A stretch of DNA of 20,994 nt from Alphaproteobacteria bacterium UBA6544 (GTDB taxonomy: Bacteria; Pseudomonadota; Alphaproteobacteria; UBA8366), in contig DJKK01000056.1 in the NCBI GenBank assembly GCA_002434595.1, positions 1 through 20,994 on the forward strand. Reading direction: 5' to 3'. This document shows, in pieces, positions 7,454 through 14,355 of this stretch; position 1 is the first letter of the stretch; each line of letters begins with the position of its first letter. The notes beneath the pieces are model-generated. The model had not been told where the DNA came from, did not search any database, and saw only the letters and a program-made list of their open reading frames with translations. The position numbers and the translations under genes were made by a program.

Positions 7454-7878
7454 CCCCTCGGTACGATCTGATAGATATGAAACCCTTCGAGCACAGTCTC
7501 GTCGCGCTGGTTGATCATCGCCGTCGCGAAGCGCACAAACCGCCGTTTGCCCTCCTGCCAGATCTTCTCCACCGTCAGCTCCGTCCGGATCGTGTCGCCG
7601 ACGGTGACCGGCTTGAGAAACCGGCTCCCCTGTTCGATGAAAACGAAGCCATCGATCTGAAAACTTGCATCCGAACCACCAAGCGCCGTCATTCCGGCGA
7701 GCAAGAGCCCGTGCGCAAGCGGTGCGCCGAACTTGGTGGATTTGGCGTACTCGACGTCATAGTGGATCGGGTGATTGTCGCCTGTAAGGCCGGAGAAGAA
7801 GAGAAAATGCGCATCGGTCAGCGTTTTCGAAGGCATGCTGAACACCTGTCCCTCTTCAATTTCCAACGCCTGCTCCAT
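7450..7878 (-). CDS. MaoC-like dehydratase with intact catalytic motif
   Basis: A 142-residue hot-dog protein of the (R)-specific enoyl-CoA hydratase / MaoC type. The motif LTGDNHPIHYD (31-41) holds the catalytic Asp34 and His39. It is followed by FGAPLAHGLLLAGM, the usual helix facing the substrate, and GDTIRTELTVEKIW in the later strands. The length fits a single hot-dog domain, so activity needs a dimer. The ATG at 7878 has a strong GAGGAG (7884-7889). It is the first gene of the six-gene operon and is coupled to the degenerate MaoC gene by a 4-bp overlap. The expected reaction is reversible hydration of an enoyl-CoA. The pairing with a partner lacking the Asp/His dyad suggests a bulky or unusual acyl chain, but no substrate can be read from the sequence. 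Confidence 0.9.
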   Translation of the reverse strand: MEQALEIEEGQVFSMPSKTLTDAHFLFFSGLTGDNHPIHYDVEYAKSTKFGAPLAHGLLLAGMTALGGSDASFQIDGFVFIEQGSRFLKPVTVGDTIRTELTVEKIWQEGKRRFVRFATAMINQRDETVLEGFHIYQIVPRG

Positions 7879-8010
7879 ACCTACTCCTCTCGCTCGCCAA
7901 ATGGTCGACCAACACGAACTGACCGACGGAACACGTTTTCCCTACCCATCAAACTGGGCCGACGATATGTAGGCGGCTAGGGGAATGCCTTCAAACGCGC
8001 TCGGTTCGGC

Positions 8011-9291
8011 TTAACGCAATACCTGATAGACCGCATCCGCTGCATCGAGGAAACGATCGTCCTGGCCGGCATGCCCGACGACCTGCAGGCCGATCGGCAA
8101 TTCTTGCGGACCGGTATAAAGCGGCAGGTTAATCGCCGGACCGTGCAATCCGGTCCAAATTCTATTGAACGGCGGCTCGCCGATCGTGGTTAGGTCCGCC
8201 GGTGCCTCGGCGGGCGCACTCGGGGTGATCAACACATCCCAGCCCTGCAGCGACCCCGCGTACTGCCGGCGGTAATCGCCGAGTTTGGCCAATCCCGCCT
8301 GATACGCTGCCGGCGTCACCTTCAAGCCGTTCGGCACCCGGTTGTTCCGCATGTTGTCGCTCAACAGTTCCGGAAAATTCAACCATTCGTATGCGAGCGT
8401 ACGCGAAATTTCGTAACCGGAAACGGCATCGAAACCTTCGATCGCCAAATCGAAACCGTCGGGCAGATCAAAGTCCGCAACCACAGCGCCAGCAGTCTCC
8501 AAGTCCCGCGCGGCACTCAGCAGGCATTCCTGCGTCGCGTCGTCGGCAAGATGCCAGTTGGGCGTTTGGCACACGCCGATGCGGAGATCGGCGATCGCCG
8601 CCGTTTCGATCGGGCGATAGGGCGCATGGGTAAGCACGGCACGCATTAAGGCCTGGTCCGCCATCGTTCGGCTCATCATCCCGAGCGTATCGACGCTGCG
8701 GGTGTTGTCATGCACACCGAGAGGATTGTAGTCGCCATAGGTGGGCTTGTACCCAATGCAGCCGCAAAACGCGCCAGGCCGGACAATAGAGCCACCCGTC
8801 TGCGTTCCAAAGGCGACGGCGACCATATAATCCGTGACCGCGGCGGCTGAACCACTTGAGGAACCGGCAGGCGAGTGTGCCGGGTTATGAGGGTTCTTGG
8901 TCTTGCCCGGACGTTGGGCGGCGAACTCGGACGTGACCGTCTTACCGAGCACGAGCCCACCGGCGCCCCGCACCAGCGCAACACAAGGTGCATCGGTGCA
9001 CGGCCGGTTGTCCTTGTGAATCGGAGAGCCATGGGTCGTCGGCATGTCCCGCGTATCGATGATGTCCTTCACGCCCACAGGCACCCCGTGAATCAGTCCT
9101 TTGGACGGGCCCCCATCAAGTATCTTAGCGGCTGCAATCGCCGCATCGGGGTCGAGATACTCCCACGCACCGACTTGTTCTTCGCGGGCATCTATCCGTT
9201 CGAGTAGGGCGCGCGTTACCGCCTCGCAGGTGGTTTCACCGGCTTCGATTGCGGTCGCCGTTTCAACGGCACTGAGTTTGATGAGGTCCAT
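8011..9291 (-). CDS. Amidase (amidase signature family)
   Basis: A 426-residue amidase-signature enzyme with the complete Ser-cisSer-Lys triad. Lys75 is in PVGVKDIID, Ser144 in SPAGSSSGSAAAV, and the nucleophile Ser168 in FGTQTGGSIVRP. The 24-residue distance between the two serines matches characterised members such as FAAH and malonamidase. It lacks a signal peptide and is likely cytoplasmic. It shows none of the extra regions of GatA, and no gatB or gatC is near, so it is not the glutamyl-tRNA amidotransferase. It probably hydrolyses a small amide to acid plus ammonia. The acid could feed the PaaK-type ligase encoded downstream (inference). The start at 9291 has a purine-rich GGGAA upstream. 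The 132 bp to the next gene hold no gene or clear terminator. Confidence 0.93.
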   Translation of the reverse strand: MDLIKLSAVETATAIEAGETTCEAVTRALLERIDAREEQVGAWEYLDPDAAIAAAKILDGGPSKGLIHGVPVGVKDIIDTRDMPTTHGSPIHKDNRPCTDAPCVALVRGAGGLVLGKTVTSEFAAQRPGKTKNPHNPAHSPAGSSSGSAAAVTDYMVAVAFGTQTGGSIVRPGAFCGCIGYKPTYGDYNPLGVHDNTRSVDTLGMMSRTMADQALMRAVLTHAPYRPIETAAIADLRIGVCQTPNWHLADDATQECLLSAARDLETAGAVVADFDLPDGFDLAIEGFDAVSGYEISRTLAYEWLNFPELLSDNMRNNRVPNGLKVTPAAYQAGLAKLGDYRRQYAGSLQGWDVLITPSAPAEAPADLTTIGEPPFNRIWTGLHGPAINLPLYTGPQELPIGLQVVGHAGQDDRFLDAADAVYQVLR

Positions 9292-9415
9292 ATGCCAATT
9301 CCCGCTTCCGATTCTTAATCGCTGGAAGTAACGATAGGCTTCGACCTCGCCGCGATAAGCTTAGCAATACAAACGACTCTGTATCGTGAACGGTCCGAAC
9401 GCTTACGCGCACAAA

Positions 9416-9808
9416 TTAGTCGACCTTTGCGGCAACCGCTTCGATTTCAATCTCAATTCCGGGACGGGGAAACGGTCCCACGACGAGGAGTGTTGCGGGC
9501 GGCGCATGATCTCCCATCTTTTCCAGGCGAATTCGCTGAAAATCCTCGAGAATTTGCGCATTGGTCACGAAGACACTGAATTTAATCACCTCGTCGAATG
9601 TCATACCCGCGGCTTCGAGAATGATACGAAGACGTTCGAATATCACCTCGACCTGTTCTGCCGGAGAGTCGGGTATCGATCCGTCCAAACGTTGGCCAAC
9701 CTGTCAGTTGCTGAAGAGGAGCCGCGAATTGGCAGGTATCTCCGCGCCATGTGCGGCGTTGTTGATATTAGCAAAAATTTGTTCGTTCAGCGTATGTAAG
9801 ACCGCCAT
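9416..9808 (-). pseudogene. RidA-family (YjgF/UK114) gene broken by one nonsense codon
   Basis: Read from ATG 9808 (AGGAG at 9815-9819, 6 nt spacing), a single frame of 130 codons gives a complete Rid-family protein apart from one internal TGA at 9704-9706, codon 35. The local reading is RLLFSN-stop-QVGQRLDGS. Relatives have a glycine at this position (FxSGQVG), so GGA to TGA, one base change, explains it. The downstream frame is undamaged through EIEIEAVAA to the stop. The residue matching the catalytic Arg of RidA (Arg105, before VEV) appears to be Thr in APPATLLVV. The ancestral protein was therefore probably one of the Rid subfamilies without imine deaminase activity. It stands alone between the amidase and the molybdopterin enzyme. 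The decay looks very recent, and a sequencing error is the main alternative. Confidence 0.85.
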
Positions 9809-9849
9809 GTTAATCTCCTGCATCAGAATTTTCGTCACCTCGCGCGCCA

Positions 9850-9864
9850 GGCGACTAAATCGCC
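9850..9864. promoter_or_regulatory. Short perfect inverted repeat, possible operator
   Basis: GGCGACTAAATCGCC is a 5-bp perfect inverted repeat with a 5-nt AT-rich centre. It lies in the 134-bp region between the divergent ridA pseudogene and the molybdopterin oxidoreductase gene. The position suits a dimeric repressor or activator site for either gene. With arms this short it can arise by chance, and no matching second copy was noticed in the window. Confidence 0.2.
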
Positions 9865-9942
9865 CAAATAAACTATTGGTTTCTATGGTATCGAGATAAC
9901 TTAAACTTACCGGCACCAAATAGACGCTCACGGAATGTCACA

Positions 9943-12075
9943 ATGAATGACATCGTACACCCCAGCCAATGCTGGGAATGCAACGCATACTGCGGTTCGC
10001 TGATAACCATGCGGGACGGCAAGGTTGCAAAGATCGGACCCAATCCGGAGCATCCCGGCTCAAAAGGCGCATTTTGCGTAAAAGGCATCCGCGCGGTTCG
10101 AGAGTGGACCGAAAACGAGAACCGCCTGTTGCATCCAATGCGCCGCGTCGGATCACGCGGAAGCGGCGAATGGGAGCAGATTTCCTGGGACGACGCTCTC
10201 GACGAGATGGCGGACCAGCTTGCCGCCGTGCAATCGGAACACGGCCCCCATGCCATCATCGGTGCGGTTAGCGGCGCTGCTTTCAGCCGCGGCGCCGTCA
10301 TGGCCCTCCTCATGCGCTCAATAGGGTCACCTAACTGGATGATCAACCAGGACCTCTGTGGCGGCTGCCAGGCGCTCAGCGAAAAATTGACCGGCACGCC
10401 TATGAAGAATGGCGAGGATATCGACAACGCACGTACCGCTATGCTCGTTGGCCGCAATCCCTATGCAGCCGATCCTGGACAATGGCAATCGCTAAAGGCC
10501 CTGAAAACGCGTGGGGGGCGGATAATTGTTATCGACCCCATGCAAGGCCCTGCCAGCGGGCTCGCCGATATCTGGCTCAGGCCGCGCCCGGGGACGGATG
10601 CCGCACTCGCTCTATCGGTAGCGCATATGCTGATTTCTTGGGGCAAATACGACACCGGCTTCGTCGCGGACTGGTGCCACGGCTTCAACGCCTACAAAGA
10701 ACGTGTCGACCGGTATCCACCATCGGTTGCGTCGGAGTTGACCGGCGTTCCTGCGGAGACGATCATCGAGGCCGCCGAAACCTATGCGGACGGACCCTCA
10801 GTATTCGTGCCCGGTCACGGAATCGATGCGTTCAGTGCCGGCGTGCAAACTTTTCGGGCATTCGACTGTCTTGTCGCAATCAGCGGCAACCTCGACCGTC
10901 TGGGTGGCAACCGGATGGCGAAGAAACCTAAAGGTTTCCGAAACTATCTGGACTTAATTCACGACCCGCAGTTCCGCCTCCCACTTGACGTCGAAAAACG
11001 CACAATCGGCGCGGACCGCTTCCCGCTCTGGGCGGGGCCAGAAGGCTGGCAGACCGCGTGCCATAACCCGTCGGTGATCGAGGCGATGCTCACCGGCAAC
11101 CCCTATCCAATCCGGGCGATGTATGTCAGCGGTGTTAATATCGTCGTGACCTATCCCGACGCCGCCCGCACCATCGAAGCGATGAAGTCGCTCGAATTCG
11201 TGGCCGTCGCAACCCAGAACATGAACCCAACAGCGGCCTACGCGGACATCGTGCTGCCGAAGACCACCACCTTGGAAGAAGAAGAGGTCCAACTAATCGG
11301 GAGCGGACCCTGTATCGCGTATACCCATCCAGTTCAGGAATCGCGCGGCGAGACGCGCTCCGACCTCGAAATTGCGCTAGCACTCCGCGACAAACTCGGT
11401 GAGCGTAATGCCCTGATACAGGATTTTCTGCCGTGGACCGACCAACGCGCATTCAATGAATATCTGCTGGGGGACAGCGGCATCGATATCGAAACCTTGC
11501 GCGCGGAGGGCTTCCAGACGTTTCCCTACGACCTTGGGGCATTTGGCGACGACAGTTTTGCGACGTCAACGGGCAAGGTCGAACTCTATTCCGAGCGCCT
11601 CGATGCCCTCGGGCTCGACCCTTTGCCCGACTACGTAGCGCCGAGCGCCGATGCAGCCGATGCCGCGGAAAGTACAGCTTTTCCGCTCTTACTGCTCACC
11701 GGGCTTCGGGAGAAAACCTATCATCATTCCCGCTTCCGAGACCAAGCATGGGCACGCAAGGTTTCTCCGGACCCTTTGATCCACATTCACCCGGAAACCG
11801 CGTCCGAACACGCGATCGCTGATGGCAAGTGGGTTACCGTGCACACATCCGGGACGAACACCGGCTGTCGGGCGAAGGCGCAGGTGTCGGAAGCTGTGCC
11901 AAAAGGCGTCGTGGCCACTGGGATGGGTTGGTGGGACCCGTTTTCCGGGGACACCGAACGCGGCGCCCGCGACATCAACATCAATGGCGCGATGTCCTAT
12001 GGCGGTCCTTGGGATCCGGTTACAGGATCGCCGGATTCTCGTGGGCGCCGCTGTAAACTGGCTCCGGCCGCCTAA
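9943..12075 (+). CDS. Molybdopterin-dependent oxidoreductase (DMSO reductase superfamily) with N-terminal [4Fe-4S] site
   Basis: A 710-residue Mo/W-bisMGD enzyme. The N-terminal cluster motif is CWECNAYC with a fourth Cys (Cys10, Cys13, Cys17, Cys45). The MGD-binding and catalytic domain follows (about 55-480). A C-terminal dinucleotide-binding domain begins with LLLLTGLREKTYHHSRFRD (near 584) and includes GWWDPFSG. The likely metal-ligand region is INQDLCGGCQALSEKLTG (134-151), so Cys139 or Cys142 would be the protein ligand. There is no TGA/selenocysteine. It has no twin-arginine signal, so it is cytoplasmic. No FeS, NAD or membrane subunit is encoded beside it, which is unusual for a formate dehydrogenase or respiratory reductase. 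It may use soluble ferredoxin or act as a non-redox hydratase or hydroxylase-type enzyme (inference). Its end overlaps the convergent flavin monooxygenase gene by 56 bp. Confidence 0.92.
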   Translation: MNDIVHPSQCWECNAYCGSLITMRDGKVAKIGPNPEHPGSKGAFCVKGIRAVREWTENENRLLHPMRRVGSRGSGEWEQISWDDALDEMADQLAAVQSEHGPHAIIGAVSGAAFSRGAVMALLMRSIGSPNWMINQDLCGGCQALSEKLTGTPMKNGEDIDNARTAMLVGRNPYAADPGQWQSLKALKTRGGRIIVIDPMQGPASGLADIWLRPRPGTDAALALSVAHMLISWGKYDTGFVADWCHGFNAYKERVDRYPPSVASELTGVPAETIIEAAETYADGPSVFVPGHGIDAFSAGVQTFRAFDCLVAISGNLDRLGGNRMAKKPKGFRNYLDLIHDPQFRLPLDVEKRTIGADRFPLWAGPEGWQTACHNPSVIEAMLTGNPYPIRAMYVSGVNIVVTYPDAARTIEAMKSLEFVAVATQNMNPTAAYADIVLPKTTTLEEEEVQLIGSGPCIAYTHPVQESRGETRSDLEIALALRDKLGERNALIQDFLPWTDQRAFNEYLLGDSGIDIETLRAEGFQTFPYDLGAFGDDSFATSTGKVELYSERLDALGLDPLPDYVAPSADAADAAESTAFPLLLLTGLREKTYHHSRFRDQAWARKVSPDPLIHIHPETASEHAIADGKWVTVHTSGTNTGCRAKAQVSEAVPKGVVATGMGWWDPFSGDTERGARDININGAMSYGGPWDPVTGSPDSRGRRCKLAPAA

Positions 12076-13072
12076 ATCGGAAGGTTGTCGACTCGTTCAT
12101 TGCTCCCGCCAGCAATTCGAATGATCGAACGCGCGCTTTATGGTCCCAGATTGCGGCCGCAACCATCAATTCGTCGGCGTTGGTCTCCTCGATAAGCGTA
12201 TCCAGCTTCCCCTTGATCGTCTCCGCGGACCCATAGAACGAACAGCCCAACATCGAGGAGGCATGCGCCTTCTCCATTGGGCTCCAGAATTCCTCTATAT
12301 CGTCGATCGGCGGTGGCAACAGGCCGCGCGTGCCGCGCACCATGCGGGTAACGTTTTGCTGCGGCGAAGTGAACAGGCGCTTCGCCTCTTCCTCTGTATC
12401 CGCGACAATTACATTGCAGCCGACCATTACATAGGGTTTGTCCAATTGCGCTGACGGTTCGAACCGTTCGCGGTAGACGGCAATCGCCTGCATCAATGCC
12501 TGTGGTGCGAAATGCGAGGCGAACGCGTAAGGCAGGCCAAGCATTGCAGCAAGCTGAGCGCCGTAGAGGCTGGAGCCCAGAACCCACAACGGCACATTGG
12601 TATCCTCACCGGGGATTGAATGAATCACTTGATCCTCACGTGGCGGCCCAAGCAGCGCTTGAAGCTCGAGCACGTCCTGCGGAAAACTCTCCGACGCTTC
12701 TGGGCCGCGCCGCAGTGCCATCCATGTGCGTTGGTCAGTCCCGGGCGCCCGTCCTAAGCCAAGGTCGATACGCTCCGGAAACAACGTCGCCAATGTGCCG
12801 AATTGCTCAGCAATGACCATGGGCGAATGGTTCGGCAGCATGATGCCACCTGCACCTACACGGATATTCTTCGTCCCCCCTGCGACATGACAGATACAGA
12901 CGGCGGTCGCCGCACTCGCGATACCCGCGAGGTTGTGATGCTCGGCAAGCCAAAAGCGCGTGTACCCCGCCGCTTCGGCATGTTGTGCGAGATCAAGCGC
13001 GTTCGACAGCGCATCGGCCGGTGTAAATCCTTCACCAATATTGGCGAGATCGAGAACGGAGAGTTTTACCAT
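12020..13072 (-). CDS. LLM-class flavin-dependent monooxygenase (luciferase-like)
   Basis: A 350-residue bacterial-luciferase-like TIM-barrel flavoprotein of the single-subunit MsnO8/YhbW type. It shows KLSVLDLANIGEG at the N-terminus, WLAEHHN at 41-47, RVGAGGIMLPNHSP at 71-84 and ERIDLGLGRAPGTD at 100-113. These bind reduced FMN, and the enzyme would use FMNH2 and O2 on a small organic substrate with a separate reductase. I chose ATG 13072 because family members begin at the KLSVLDL strand. An ATG-type extension to 13120 adds 16 residues with no family likeness. No convincing Shine-Dalgarno precedes either. The last about 26 residues, after SFELLAGA, run beyond the usual family end into the antisense of the molybdopterin gene, giving a 56-bp tail overlap. 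The function is otherwise unassigned. Confidence 0.9.
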   Translation of the reverse strand: MVKLSVLDLANIGEGFTPADALSNALDLAQHAEAAGYTRFWLAEHHNLAGIASAATAVCICHVAGGTKNIRVGAGGIMLPNHSPMVIAEQFGTLATLFPERIDLGLGRAPGTDQRTWMALRRGPEASESFPQDVLELQALLGPPREDQVIHSIPGEDTNVPLWVLGSSLYGAQLAAMLGLPYAFASHFAPQALMQAIAVYRERFEPSAQLDKPYVMVGCNVIVADTEEEAKRLFTSPQQNVTRMVRGTRGLLPPPIDDIEEFWSPMEKAHASSMLGCSFYGSAETIKGKLDTLIEETNADELMVAAAIWDHKARVRSFELLAGAMNESTTFRFRRPEPVYSGAHENPAIL

Positions 13073-13085
13073 GACGTCTGTCAAT

Positions 13086-13505
13086 CTAATCTGTGAGCGG
13101 CCCCAATCCAGCAAGCTCAAAGGAATTTGGTCTTACTCGTCGCCCGGCCCGCCGTAGCGCTGCATTGGGGTCCTGCGCTCGCATTAAATAATCGTCCCGC
13201 TGCGGCTTGTAAACCAACCATGCCACGGCCAAGGCTTCAATAGGATCATCCTCCATCCAGTCGACAAGAATGCCCGCAACCGGCCAAGAGACCCCGTTTA
13301 TCAGCTTCATACCAGCCGAATGCACCGGTCCCGCGCTCATCAATGCCAGCGCACCGGGACCGAGTGTCGGATCTGTAATATTTTGACTGGGTTTAGCACC
13401 AACCCCCGCTTCCGCATAGGTGCAACGCGCTGCCACCGCTCCCACAGAAGAATTGTGCCAATGCCTTGCCAGTCGAAACAATTTTTTCCAATGCACTGGT
13501 TAATA
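13086..13505 (-). pseudogene. DUF1028 family (Ntn-hydrolase-like) pseudogene
   Basis: One frame (up to about 13440) reads SSVGAVAARCTYAEAGVGA, then PSQNITDPTLGPGALALMSAG, the conserved N-terminal half of DUF1028 proteins. It jumps directly to GPVHSAGMKLINGVSWPVAG, DWMEDDPIEAL and RPQ/KPQRDDYLMRAQDPNAA, the family C-terminus, ending at 13086-13088. Normal members are about 220-230 residues, and about 90 central residues are missing. The very N-terminus is scattered over other frames. STGK and then GIGT, which match the usual TGxxGIA, each lie in a different frame from SSVGAVAARC. That implies at least two small indels near 13440-13470. The gene is non-functional. DUF1028 genes often travel with amidase, RidA and peptidase genes. 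The broken RidA gene nearby may have been a functional companion, which is inference. Confidence 0.8.
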
Positions 13506-13579
13506 GTTCCGGCAGGAAAGAGTTTCAAACCGGCTGTCTGTGTGAGATGAGTTGATCTTTCAAACATTCGTAAGAATTC

Positions 13580-14164
13580 ATGCCGACAGCCAAGAGACAA
13601 AAGAAGCCCCACCGGCGCGAAACGATTATAGAGGCAGCTTCGGCATTATTCGCGCGCAACGGCTACGACGGCACGTCAATGCGAGATATCGCCGCCGAAA
13701 GCGGCATCCTGGCGGGCTCACTTTATTACTACTTCGCTTCGAAGGAGGAGATGTTTGCCGCGGTCCACGAACAAGCAATCAATCGCCTTTGCACCGGCAC
13801 GATACAGGCCATCAAACCCGCCGCAGACCCCTGGACCCGTTTGCAGCAGGCATCGGAAGGATATCTGACGACGATGCTATCGAGCGCCACGCAATCCAGC
13901 CTTATCATTACGGAGTTCCCACTCCGGCGTTCCGGAAAACTGCGCGCCAAACTCGTGACCGACAGACGGCGGTTCGAAGCGATCTTCAGCGAAATAGTCG
14001 ATGCTCTGCCATTGGCCCCGGATGTCGATCGAAGTTATTGGCGTCTCGCACTGCTCGGTATGTTGGCCTGGACGCATGTCTGGTACGACAACAAGGGCGA
14101 CAGCCCGAACCAGGTCGCCCAACAATTGGTAGACCTGCTCAAGGAACGTACCGCGACCCCATAA
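13580..14164 (+). CDS. TetR/AcrR family transcriptional regulator
   Basis: A 194-residue TetR-type repressor. The basic N-terminal tail is followed by the DNA-binding domain: ETIIEAASALFARNGYDGTS, then the helix-turn-helix MRDIAAESGILAGSLYYYF (34-52) and ASKEEM. The remaining about 135 residues form an all-helical ligand and dimer domain with WRLALLGMLAWTHVWYDNKG near the end. This resembles the KstR2/YsiA-like group, several of which bind acyl-CoA thioesters. Gene order (regulator, 191 bp, Baeyer-Villiger monooxygenase, 16 bp, acyl-CoA ligase, all on +) makes that pair the obvious target, with a CoA ester or its acid as possible inducer (inference). The start ATG at 13580 has only a weak ribosome site. 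It diverges from the DUF1028 pseudogene. Confidence 0.9.
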   Translation: MPTAKRQKKPHRRETIIEAASALFARNGYDGTSMRDIAAESGILAGSLYYYFASKEEMFAAVHEQAINRLCTGTIQAIKPAADPWTRLQQASEGYLTTMLSSATQSSLIITEFPLRRSGKLRAKLVTDRRRFEAIFSEIVDALPLAPDVDRSYWRLALLGMLAWTHVWYDNKGDSPNQVAQQLVDLLKERTATP

Positions 14165-14228
14165 CCCGACGATCGCAAACTCTGAGACACGTCATTAAAA
14201 CGAAGCTCTCATAAATTCTAACGGTCGT

Positions 14229-14255
14229 TTGATAAAACTTTCTGAACTTTATAAA
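14229..14255 (+). promoter_or_regulatory. Candidate sigma-70 promoter for the BVMO-ligase pair
   Basis: TTGATA (14229-14234) and TATAAA (14250-14255) each match the consensus at 5 of 6 bases, but the 15-bp spacing is short of the ideal 17. The stretch is clearly more AT-rich than its surroundings. It contains a tandem AACTTT and the palindrome TTTATAAA, which could take part in TetR binding. It lies 101 bp before the chosen BVMO start. This is weak evidence, based on pattern only. Confidence 0.25.
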
Positions 14256-14355
14256 CTGCGCGCACTGTATTGCTGCACATCCCATGTCGCGTCACACTTG
14301 CCGACGGAGAATGCGCATAGGGCCAACAAAATTGATGAAGGAATCGGCCATCGTC

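Larger units (their letters stand above)
2919..7878 (-). other. Predicted six-gene operon for acyl-CoA processing
   Basis: Six genes read leftward from 7878 to 2919 with tight junctions. MaoC-1/MaoC-2 overlap by 4 bp (ATGA), and MaoC-2/NPD flavoprotein are 13 bp apart. NPD/PaaK-type ligase overlap by 4 bp, ligase/SDR are 18 bp apart, and SDR/beta-hydroxyacid dehydrogenase overlap by 4 bp. Three ATGA overlaps indicate translational coupling and one transcript. Several genes have their own clear Shine-Dalgarno (GAGGAG at 7884-7889, AAGGAG at 6999-7004). The content (CoA ligase, hydratase-fold pair, flavoprotein, two NAD(P) dehydrogenases) reads as one pathway in which an acid is activated to its CoA ester, then hydrated or reduced and oxidised. 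The amidase gene upstream (132 bp away, same strand) may belong to the same unit. No promoter was identified with confidence. Confidence 0.75.

Noticed and set aside
6578..7471. 297-codon open frame on the plus strand opposite the NPD and MaoC genes
   Set aside because: It is antisense to two coupled conserved genes, with no family resemblance and no ribosome site.
8011..9291. Amidase as GatA of the glutamyl-tRNA amidotransferase
   Set aside because: There is no gatB or gatC beside it, it is somewhat short, and its surroundings are catabolic. It is a general amidase-signature enzyme.
9704..9706. In-frame TGA in the ridA gene read as selenocysteine or as a sense codon
   Set aside because: TGA ends several intact genes here (SDR at 3824, NPD at 5947, hydroxyacid dehydrogenase at 2919), so it is a normal stop. 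Relatives carry Gly, not Cys, at this position, which argues against selenocysteine.
13073..13120. ATG-type start at 13120 for the luciferase-like monooxygenase
   Set aside because: The extra 16 residues do not match the family, whose proteins begin at the KLSVLDL strand right after ATG 13072, and the extension would run into the DUF1028 remnant.
14284..14355. Upstream ATG 14284 as start of the Baeyer-Villiger monooxygenase
   Set aside because: It adds 24 mostly basic residues with no family likeness. The FAD-binding N-terminus begins directly after ATG 14356.
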